This document shows, piece by piece, positions 1 through 5,329 of a DNA stretch of 5,329 nucleotides. This stretch comes from Nitrospiraceae bacterium (GTDB taxonomy: Bacteria; Nitrospirota; Thermodesulfovibrionia; Thermodesulfovibrionales; UBA9159): assembly GCA_003453735.1 (NCBI GenBank), contig DMNE01000457.1, positions 16,886 to 22,214 of the forward strand. Reading direction: 5' to 3'. Numbering within the stretch: the stretch's first letter is position 1; each line of letters starts with the position of its first letter. The notes beneath the pieces are model-generated. The model was not told the origin of the DNA, ran no database searches, and saw nothing but the letters and a program-made list of their open reading frames with translations. The position numbers and the translations under genes are program-made.

Positions 1-969
1 AGACCGTCTATTCTCGTTGTAGATGATCTTGTGACAAATCTTGAACTCCTCGAAGCAATCTTTGCACGAAATGATTTTGCAGTTTTTACCGCACTTGACG
101 CCTACACGGCCCTCGATATCTTTGAGTCTGAAAAGATCGATATAGCAATCGTTGACGTGATGATGCCGGGCATGGATGGGTTTGAACTCTGCGGGAGAAT
201 AAAAAAGAGGTGCGGAAAGCAGTTCTTCCCCGTTATTCTCCTCACCGCATTGATGGACAAGAAGAGTAAGATAATCGGTCTTGAATGCGGAGCAGATGAC
301 TTTATCAGAAAGCCTTTTGATATTGAGGAACTCATCACAAGGGTTCGGTCCCTCTTGAAGCTGAAGACGCTTCAGGATGAGCTCGAGCATTCCGCGAACA
401 TCATACTCACCCTTGCTGTGGCGATGGAGTCAAGAGATCCCTATACACGAGGACATTCAGCTCGTGTCGGCGAGATAGCCTGGTCATTTGCCTCATTCCT
501 CGGTTTCAACCGGAAAGTGCAGGAACAGATAAGGAAAGCGGGCATACTCCATGATATCGGTAAAATAGGATTGAGCACGACAGTGCTCCGCAAGAAAAGC
601 GATCTCACCACCGAGGAACTATCGACTATAAAGCGCCACCCCCTTACCGGAGAGGAGATATGCAAACCCCTCGTATCAATGAGGGATATGCTGCCGGCTA
701 TCAGAAATCACCATGAGCGGTGGGACGGACGGGGGTTTCCGGATCGCTTGAAGGGCACTGATATACCTCTTTATGCTCGGGTGCTTTCTATTGCGGACTC
801 CTTTGATGCCATGGTCTCCAAAAGACCCTACCGCGAGGAGAGGTCTGCCGGCGAGGCTATGGAAGTACTAAGGCACGAAAAGGATAGCGGACAGTGGGAT
901 CCGAATCTTGTATCCCAGTTCCTCAAAATGATGCAAGTGATGGAACCAAAATGGGGAGTCAGTGCTTAA
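1..969 (+). CDS. REC-HD-GYP response regulator, cyclic-di-GMP phosphodiesterase class (5' end cut by window)
   Basis: Frame 1 is open from the first base and already reads RPSILVVDD, the start of a receiver domain. Only a few N-terminal codons are therefore missing, and the GTG at 31 is internal. Numbering from base 1, REC spans about residues 3-120, with acidic pair D8/D9, phosphoacceptor D52 (VDVMMPGMDG), switch T82 and the KPFD lysine K104. The HD-GYP domain spans about 133-310: GHS at 151-153, metal-binding H184/D185 (HDIGKIG), HHE at 237-239, then DGRGFP and ADSFDAM. The family hydrolyses cyclic-di-GMP to pGpG or GMP in the cytoplasm. The signature reads GFP instead of GYP, a conservative change, and the metal ligands I can recognise are present, so activity is likely. 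No membrane segment is seen. The architecture is RpfG-like. Its stop overlaps the kinase start by 8 bases, suggesting the kinase is its phosphodonor (inference). The family call is firm; the physiological output is unknown. Confidence 0.95.
   Translation, partial: RPSILVVDDLVTNLELLEAIFARNDFAVFTALDAYTALDIFESEKIDIAIVDVMMPGMDGFELCGRIKKRCGKQFFPVILLTALMDKKSKIIGLECGADDFIRKPFDIEELITRVRSLLKLKTLQDELEHSANIILTLAVAMESRDPYTRGHSARVGEIAWSFASFLGFNRKVQEQIRKAGILHDIGKIGLSTTVLRKKSDLTTEELSTIKRHPLTGEEICKPLVSMRDMLPAIRNHHERWDGRGFPDRLKGTDIPLYARVLSIADSFDAMVSKRPYREERSAGEAMEVLRHEKDSGQWDPNLVSQFLKMMQVMEPKWGVSA
953..958 (+). promoter_or_regulatory. Ribosome binding site for the hybrid kinase
   Basis: A GGGGAG purine stretch lies three bases before the GTG at 962, within the last codons of the HD-GYP gene. 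The spacing is short but usable. It supports the GTG start, and the overlap suggests translational coupling. The next in-frame ATG (1016) would remove the glycine-rich strand-loop that opens the Rossmann-like domain, so it is less likely. Confidence 0.5.
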
Positions 970-1276
970 ACTCGCGTTGGCAGGCGGTAACATAACGGGC
1001 AGTACCGTGCTCTCCATGCTGCGGAGCGAGCCCGATATAAAGATCGTCGGAATTTACGAAAAAAACCCGGAAACTCCGGGGGCAGCGCTCGCGCGGAAAT
1101 GGGGCATTCCCATCTTTGACGACATCAATATCCTCGCAACGTCAGCGAAGCCGGAAATTATTTTTAATGTTACCGGTGATGCAGTATTGAGCGAGACGAT
1201 ACGGGCTCTCTACAGCCACATAGAGGTTATCGATTCTATCGGCGCACGGTTTCTCTGGAAAACAATAGAAAAACAG
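962..1276 (+). other. Rossmann-like N-terminal domain of the kinase
   Basis: Residues 1-105 begin with a hydrophobic strand, then a glycine-rich turn (GGNITGS), a helix and a second strand ending IVGIYEKNPETPG. This is the pattern of NAD(P)-binding folds. A segment IIFNVTGD and a late strand IEVIDSIGARFLW follow. From memory, similar segments (acidic residue, N-P, AP/TPG, then V-TG, then a short motif ending in LW or FW) occur at the N-termini of other signalling proteins from deltaproteobacteria and Nitrospirota. I cannot verify this here. Dinucleotide binding is inferred from the fold pattern only. No dehydrogenase catalytic domain follows, so a sensing role is more likely than catalysis. 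Confidence 0.7.
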
Positions 1277-3958
1277 AAAAAGGCCCTGGTCGAGCTTTAT
1301 AAGGCGATCGAAGATGAGAAGAGGATCAGTCTCATTACAGAAAATATGCCGAAGACGGAACATCTGGAGGAATTCCTGCGGTTCGTCCTTGAAAAGGCGC
1401 TAGAGATAACCGATTCTCCCGCAGGAAGCCTAGCACTGGTGGAAGATGGTGAGATGCATGTCCTGGCCTCAAGGGGTCTGAGCAAAAGGTTCACCGAAAA
1501 TGAACGCTGGAAAATTATGACCGGAGGGCTGACCGATCTCGTTATCAAGAAAAAGGAGATGGTTGCGATCCCCGATCTCTCAAAGGTCAATTATACAAAT
1601 AATGCCGTACTTATGGATGAAGGGATTGCAGCGGTCCTCGTATCACCCCTTCTGATAAACAGTCATGTCTTTGGGGTAATCTACCTTGACGACTTCAAGC
1701 CGAGGCAGTACTCCGAGAGACAGAAACGAGCGGTCAATCTTTTCTCACGGATTCTCGGACTTATCGTGGACAGGCAAAAGACCCTCAAGAGGATCGGAGA
1801 ACAGGAAATCGAAGTAGCCGAACTCCACGAACGGTTCGATAAAACTGTGATCGACAGAACTGAGGATCTCGAAAAACTCAATAGAGAGCTTGACCGTGAA
1901 AGCCAGTTAAAGAGCAGATTCATTACCAACATGAATCATGAACTGAGAACCCCTTTGAATTCTATTCTCGGATTTTCCGATGTGCTGCTGGAAAAGACTT
2001 TTGGTGACCTCACGGAAAACCAGGAGAGATACATCAAGAATATTCACTCATCGGGCAAGCATCTTCTGGACATCATCAATAACTGTCTCGATATAGCAAA
2101 GATAGAGGCCGGTAAGTTTGATATGAGCTATGAGATGTTTCCTGTGTTATCTGTGTTGTCTGAGGTCTTCAATATCATGACACCCTTGGCTGACAAGAAA
2201 AACATAGAGCTCAAGCTCTCCATGAGCGACACCGTCGATTCGATTACCGCTGATAGGGTTAAACTGAAGCAAATACTCTATAACCTTCTCTCAAACGCTC
2301 TGAAATTCACGCCCGAGGGAGGAAACGTCGGCATTATCGTTGAGAAAGAGGCAGGAAAGGGCGAATCTGAAGACCAGGAGTACGCTAAATTTTCTGTGTG
2401 GGATACCGGGGTCGGCTTAAGTCCTGATGACAAAGAAAGGATATTCGATGAATTTGAGCAGGTGGAGTCAAGCCTGTCGAGAAAGTATGAAGGGGTGGGG
2501 CTTGGTCTTGCGCTGACAAGGCGCCTCGTGGAACTCCACGGAGGTCGCATCTTTGTCGAAAGCAAGATCGGCGAAGGAAGCACCTTCACCTTTGAGATAC
2601 CGATAACGTCACCTATTCAAGAATCGTCCGTTGAGGAAGTTGAGGCAGTGAACCTGAATTTCCCCTGGATGGAGGAAAAGGCTCCGCTCATACTTGTTGT
2701 GGAAGATGACGCGCCCAGTGTCGAACTCCTCACCCTGCACCTCACCCAGGCAGGATATAAAGTCGCTCATGCCTTCGATGGCGAGGATGCCATAGAAAAG
2801 GCAACTACCTTGAGGCCCTTCGCTATTCTGCTTGATGTTATGCTGCCCAAGAAAGACGGATGGGAGGTGCTTCAGTCGCTCAAGGACAATGAGGCGACAG
2901 CCCATATCCCCGTTTTGATCCATTCCATAATCGACAATAAGGATCTGGCATTTGCCCTCGGCGCCACTGATTATCTGCTCAAGCCCCTAGACAAAGACGC
3001 CCTTCTCGCCATACTGCAGAGTCTGAGTATCACGAAATGCAAAAAATGTCCTGTAACGATTCTTATCATTGAAGCCAAAGGCGATCTCGATTCCCTGAAG
3101 GAAGGCACTCCTGCGCGGGAATTTCTTATATACTCTGCAAAAGAAGGCAGACGGGGGATCGAACTTGCCACAGCCTTAATGCCCGACGTGATCTTGCTGG
3201 ACTTTGAGCTTCCCGATATGCTCGGCTTTGATGCGGTGAATGAACTAAAGGAAAACCCTTCAACGAGGAACATCCCTATTTTTATTCTTACGGAAAGGGA
3301 TGTATCTGTTGAAGACAGGATAAGTCTCGTTGGGAAAATCGAGAGAATCATACGGAAACATAAATTCGATCCTGTTGAACTGCTCGAACACATAACAGAG
3401 ATAGAAGTGCTCTATCCAAAGAAAGCGGGACTCTTGGACGGTCTCACGGGCATCTTCAGCCACCGATATTTTCAGATCCGATTAGCCCAGGAGGTTGAAA
3501 AGGCCTTGCGGTACAAACAGCCGTTGGATCTCATGATTCTCGATGTAGATTCATTCGGTTCGTATATAAATGCCAACAACGAACAGTTGGGAAACGAAGT
3601 GATCATCAAGATCGCAGGACTTTTGAGAAAGAATATCAGGGGGTCAGATGTTGTGGTGCGTTATGGCAGAGATGCCTTTGCAATACTGCTCCCGAATACG
3701 GTTCTCTCTGCGGCCCTGGCATTGGGCAACCGATTCATCGCGATCATAAGGAATTACCCCTTCATGCACGGAGAGACCCAGCCGAAAGGGAGATTAACCG
3801 CAAGTGTTGGCCTTGCTTTTCTCGATGGCCAGACGCCCGAAGAACTCATCCTGTGTTGTGAGAGGGCTCTTGCATACGCGATTAAACGGGGGGGCGACAG
3901 GGTCGAGATCTACGCCAAAGAAATGGATGAAGCAGAGGCTTTCCCCCCCCAACACTGA
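962..3958 (+). CDS. Soluble hybrid histidine kinase: Rossmann-GAF-HisKA-HATPase-REC-REC-degenerate GGDEF
   Basis: This 998-residue protein has no membrane segment and should be cytoplasmic. Domains in order: Rossmann-like fold at about 1-105, with the AGGNITGS loop (7-14), an acidic residue after strand two (E33) and FNVTGD (68-73); GAF at about 134-270; coiled coil at about 272-318; HisKA with phosphoacceptor H326 (NHELRTPLNS); HATPase at about 425-548 with N-box N445, DTGVGL (481-486), IFDEFEQ (494-500) and GVGLGLAL (511-518). REC1 (about 575-690) is complete: E581/D582/D583, D625, S655, K674. REC2 (about 697-815) keeps D747 and T777, but its acidic pair is reduced to E704-A705 and the KPF lysine is displaced (HKF). 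The GGDEF-like domain (about 822-988) has DGLT and D861 but reads GRDAF at the signature. The kinase core looks fully active and the cyclase does not. It overlaps the HD-GYP gene by 8 bases and the alkyltransferase gene by 32. The ligand of the sensory domains cannot be read from sequence. Confidence 0.95.
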   Translation: MLKLALAGGNITGSTVLSMLRSEPDIKIVGIYEKNPETPGAALARKWGIPIFDDINILATSAKPEIIFNVTGDAVLSETIRALYSHIEVIDSIGARFLWKTIEKQKKALVELYKAIEDEKRISLITENMPKTEHLEEFLRFVLEKALEITDSPAGSLALVEDGEMHVLASRGLSKRFTENERWKIMTGGLTDLVIKKKEMVAIPDLSKVNYTNNAVLMDEGIAAVLVSPLLINSHVFGVIYLDDFKPRQYSERQKRAVNLFSRILGLIVDRQKTLKRIGEQEIEVAELHERFDKTVIDRTEDLEKLNRELDRESQLKSRFITNMNHELRTPLNSILGFSDVLLEKTFGDLTENQERYIKNIHSSGKHLLDIINNCLDIAKIEAGKFDMSYEMFPVLSVLSEVFNIMTPLADKKNIELKLSMSDTVDSITADRVKLKQILYNLLSNALKFTPEGGNVGIIVEKEAGKGESEDQEYAKFSVWDTGVGLSPDDKERIFDEFEQVESSLSRKYEGVGLGLALTRRLVELHGGRIFVESKIGEGSTFTFEIPITSPIQESSVEEVEAVNLNFPWMEEKAPLILVVEDDAPSVELLTLHLTQAGYKVAHAFDGEDAIEKATTLRPFAILLDVMLPKKDGWEVLQSLKDNEATAHIPVLIHSIIDNKDLAFALGATDYLLKPLDKDALLAILQSLSITKCKKCPVTILIIEAKGDLDSLKEGTPAREFLIYSAKEGRRGIELATALMPDVILLDFELPDMLGFDAVNELKENPSTRNIPIFILTERDVSVEDRISLVGKIERIIRKHKFDPVELLEHITEIEVLYPKKAGLLDGLTGIFSHRYFQIRLAQEVEKALRYKQPLDLMILDVDSFGSYINANNEQLGNEVIIKIAGLLRKNIRGSDVVVRYGRDAFAILLPNTVLSAALALGNRFIAIIRNYPFMHGETQPKGRLTASVGLAFLDGQTPEELILCCERALAYAIKRGGDRVEIYAKEMDEAEAFPPQH
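3425..3925 (+). other. Degenerate GGDEF domain with GRDAF signature and retained RxxD
   Basis: Kinase residues 822-988 start with LLDGLTGIFSHRYF, the usual opening of a GGDEF domain. The metal-binding Asp is present (D861 in LDVDSF). By my alignment to PleD-type cyclases, the guanine-contacting Asn and Asp are replaced (about I869 and N878), and the signature at 902-906 is GRDAF, losing the second Gly and the Glu. Five residues before it is R893-G-S-D896, the RxxD spacing of the cyclic-di-GMP inhibitory site. Loss of diguanylate cyclase activity is likely; ligand binding through RxxD is possible but unproven. Confidence 0.85.
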
Positions 3959-4439
3959 TATTTTCTTCGATATCTTCCCAAGCCCCCTCGGGAATCTATA
4001 CCTCATTTTTTCCGGAGAAACGTTAACGGGAATAGATTTCAGGAAACCTCAGCGTGTCGTGCCGTTGCGGTCGAACAAACAAGCAGCCCGTTTGAAAAAA
4101 CAGCTGGGTTCTTATTTTAGGGGGACCCTGCAAGAGTTCGACCAAGAAATCGATTTCCTTGAGGGCACTGATTTTGAAAGAGAGGTCTGGCTCTGTCTTA
4201 AGAGTATTCCCTATGGAGAGACAAGGTCGTATAAATGGCTTGCTGAGAGGATCGGGAGACCCAAAGCGGTGAGAGCAGTGGGGCAGGCGCTTAGTAAGAA
4301 TCCCTTGCCGATCATAGTCCCCTGTCATAGAATCATTGAGTCTGATGGCTCACTTGGCGGATACTCGGAAGGAGTTGATATCAAAAGAAGGCTTCTCGAT
4401 CTGGAATACTACTCAAGGCAGTCGATGGGGAAAGACTGA
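3927..4439 (+). CDS. ogt: Methylated-DNA--protein-cysteine methyltransferase (O6-alkylguanine-DNA alkyltransferase)
   Basis: The enzyme repairs O6-alkylguanine by moving the alkyl group irreversibly to its own cysteine. From the ATG at 3927 it is 170 residues, normal for the Ogt/AdaB single-protein class. A short N-terminal domain opens at SPLGNLYL (about 19-26). The catalytic domain includes the IPYGETRSY segment (94-102), the recognition helix AVRAVGQALSKNP (114-126, with R116 in the arginine-finger position), the active-site PCHR (132-135, nucleophile C133), GGYS, and a C-terminal Glu (E160) matching the catalytic relay. The start is chosen because the frame upstream (41 codons back to 3804) lies inside the kinase gene and looks unlike this family, and because no ATG, GTG or TTG lies between 3927 and the conserved core. 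No strong Shine-Dalgarno is visible (only AAAGAAATGG), so translation may depend on coupling to the kinase. The symbol follows the family and could equally be adaB-like or a locally named variant. Confidence 0.93.
   Translation: MKQRLSPPNTDIFFDIFPSPLGNLYLIFSGETLTGIDFRKPQRVVPLRSNKQAARLKKQLGSYFRGTLQEFDQEIDFLEGTDFEREVWLCLKSIPYGETRSYKWLAERIGRPKAVRAVGQALSKNPLPIIVPCHRIIESDGSLGGYSEGVDIKRRLLDLEYYSRQSMGKD
3943..3950 (+). repeat. Run of eight C inside the kinase/alkyltransferase overlap
   Basis: Eight consecutive C sit in the 32 bases read in two frames: by the kinase as its last codons (AFPPQH then stop) and by the alkyltransferase as SPPNT. Losing one C, or a +1 ribosomal slip, would move the kinase frame directly into the alkyltransferase frame and give a fused product. 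Gaining one C would instead take the kinase to a stop near 4026. A run of seven G at 3888-3894 lies 48 bases upstream. Such tracts can be slippage sites or places of sequencing error. Confidence 0.8.
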
Positions 4440-4473
4440 TCGGTTATTGGCTTTTACTCATTCATTCACAGGC

Positions 4474-4477
4474 AGGA
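4474..4477 (+). promoter_or_regulatory. Ribosome binding site for the aldolase-family gene
   Basis: AGGA within GGCAGGAAACA stands four bases before the ATG at 4482. It supports that start. The 42-base gap after the alkyltransferase stop (4440-4481) shows no GC-rich hairpin followed by a T run, so read-through from upstream is expected. I see no convincing promoter in it. Confidence 0.55.
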
Positions 4478-4481
4478 AACA

Positions 4482-5329
4482 ATGCAACAGCTGATCCAGA
4501 AATATCTGAATAAGCTCGAATCACAGGGGCTCGTGAATAAGGATAATGCGGTTTTCCTAGCCCTTGATGCCGAATTAGTCTCGAACAGGCCTGTCACGGG
4601 TGATACCCTGGAATTGAGCAGGGTGTTCGATCTTATGAATATCAATACCCTGCTCTTTGCAGAGCCCGCCGAGCCTTATAAGAGCATCTTACAGGAGATT
4701 ATTCGCTCTGCTACGAATGCTGCGGCTCACCGTCGGATTGTTCCTCTCGACTGTGAGATGAGGACATTTTTCCATGACATACCCGTTGTGGAAGAATTCT
4801 CTCCCGAGACAATAGCAAGAACCCTCTCTCACAGGAAAGCCGCAATCATAAAAGACAGAGGGATCGTGACTTACGGAGTTGTGACGCCTGAGCAGGCCTT
4901 TGTATCATTCAGCTCTGTTTGCTTTTCGATGTTCGTCAAATATTTCTATGATACTCTGATCTGGATTGAGCGATGTGCGTCTGAGAGAACGATATCTGGC
5001 AGCAATGGCATCGACACTTTCGAAAAAATAACTGGATACACATCTGCCTTCGCTCCTGAGCTGTCGCGTTTCAGTCTCATGGACGGACCCGTGAGAGATG
5101 AGGATACGGTCATCAAAATGATTTCCGAAGCCGGTAGGGCTGTTGTCGATTGTCGCCTCGTGGATTCGTTCTTCGGAAATATTTCCTACATCGCTGACAA
5201 TACCCTCTATATAAGCCAGACCGGGAGTTCCCTGGATGAGCTTGAGTCCTGCATCGATGCTGTGCCCATTGATGGTTCTTCGTCTGTTGGCATTACCGCA
5301 TCATCTGAGCTGTCAGCACATAAGCAGAT
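4482..5329 (+). CDS. Class II aldolase/adducin-family protein with two aldolase-like segments (3' end cut by window)
   Basis: The frame is open from the ATG at 4482 to the window edge (282 complete codons, no stop). The C-terminal visible part, about residues 209-282, matches the opening of a class II aldolase/adducin domain: a helix ending SEAGRAVVDCRLVDS, the phosphate-loop type FGNIS (231-235), ISQTGSSLDEL (244-254), and TASSELSAHKQ (272-282), where E276 and H280 sit at the conserved Glu and His of the family. The metal-binding HxH would lie beyond the window. The first part (about 60-160) resembles the second half of the same fold, with IPVVEEFSPE, then AAIIKDRGIVTYGVVTPEQAF (120-140) in place of the usual NHG-v-G-eeA pattern. 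It lacks GNxS and HxH, so it may be a non-catalytic relative. Characterised members include L-fuculose- and L-ribulose-phosphate aldolases and methylthioribulose-phosphate dehydratase; the substrate here is unknown. It is probably the last visible gene of the same transcript. Confidence 0.8.
   Translation, partial: MQQLIQKYLNKLESQGLVNKDNAVFLALDAELVSNRPVTGDTLELSRVFDLMNINTLLFAEPAEPYKSILQEIIRSATNAAAHRRIVPLDCEMRTFFHDIPVVEEFSPETIARTLSHRKAAIIKDRGIVTYGVVTPEQAFVSFSSVCFSMFVKYFYDTLIWIERCASERTISGSNGIDTFEKITGYTSAFAPELSRFSLMDGPVRDEDTVIKMISEAGRAVVDCRLVDSFFGNISYIADNTLYISQTGSSLDELESCIDAVPIDGSSSVGITASSELSAHKQ

Noticed and set aside
31..33. GTG at 31 as the start of the HD-GYP regulator
   Set aside because: The open frame continues upstream to base 1 and encodes ILVVDD, the first strand and acidic pocket of the receiver domain, so the true start lies before the window.
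727..741. GRGFP in place of GxGYP in the HD-GYP signature as a sign of lost activity
   Set aside because: Phe for Tyr is conservative, and HD, HHE and the other recognisable conserved residues are present, so the enzyme is probably still active.
2143..2160. Imperfect 9-base tandem repeat (TGTGTTATC / TGTGTTGTC)
   Set aside because: Only two copies, in frame in the kinase (VLS-VLS), with no wider repeat structure. It is most likely chance codon similarity.
2971..3393. A 140-codon open frame on the - strand opposite the two receiver domains
   Set aside because: The + strand here has clear receiver motifs. The reverse product is rich in Ser, Arg and Ile with no recognisable motif, as expected for an antisense shadow. 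The other - strand frames were rejected for the same reason.
3804..3926. In-frame N-terminal extension of the alkyltransferase back to the ATG at 3804
   Set aside because: These 41 codons lie wholly inside the kinase's GGDEF-like domain, read as basic low-quality sequence, and would give an N-terminus unlike the family. The ATG at 3927 gives a normal length.
4440..4481. Possible terminator or promoter between the alkyltransferase and aldolase-family genes
   Set aside because: The 42 bases contain no GC-rich stem followed by a T run and no convincing -35/-10 pair.
1..5329. CRISPR arrays, tRNA or rRNA genes, insertion sequences, phage or defence genes
   Set aside because: The window is almost fully occupied by four protein-coding frames. 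I saw no repeat-spacer pattern, terminal inverted repeats, transposase motifs or RNA gene signatures.

Overview
The window is a densely packed, single-direction stretch of bacterial DNA with moderate GC content (about half, by eye). It holds four genes, all on the + strand. The first and last run off the window edges. Two junctions overlap and the third has a 42-base gap with no terminator-like hairpin, so the genes are probably co-transcribed. The gene families (HD-GYP response regulator, large soluble hybrid kinase with a Rossmann-like N-terminus, class II aldolase-like protein) suggest a free-living Gram-negative bacterium with rich two-component and cyclic-di-GMP signalling. A Nitrospirota or Desulfobacterota-type anaerobe is my best guess from resemblance. 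It is an inference, because no taxonomic marker is present.

Layout. Bases 1-969 encode nearly all of a REC-HD-GYP response regulator (cyclic-di-GMP phosphodiesterase class), missing only its first few codons. Bases 962-3958 encode a 998-residue soluble hybrid histidine kinase that starts inside the end of the regulator gene. Its order is Rossmann-like domain, GAF, coiled coil, HisKA, HATPase, REC, second degenerate REC, GGDEF-like domain. The GGDEF signature has decayed to GRDAF, while an RxxD sequence in the inhibitory-site position remains. Bases 3927-4439 encode an O6-alkylguanine-DNA alkyltransferase whose start lies inside the kinase gene, next to a run of eight C. Bases 4482-5329 encode the first 282 residues of a class II aldolase/adducin-family protein with two aldolase-like segments. 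The window ends before its stop codon.

How they may work together. The kinase and the HD-GYP regulator look like one signalling unit. The kinase would sense a cytoplasmic cue, perhaps a dinucleotide at the Rossmann domain or a small molecule at the GAF domain, and pass phosphate to its own REC1 and possibly to the REC of the HD-GYP protein. That would tune cyclic-di-GMP breakdown, with the inactive-looking GGDEF domain as a possible cyclic-di-GMP receiver or dimerisation unit. The DNA-repair and aldolase-like genes look like downstream passengers in the transcript, and nothing in the sequence links them to the signalling. The most unusual features are the kinase architecture, its decayed GGDEF domain, and the homopolymer-bearing gene overlap at 3927-3958.
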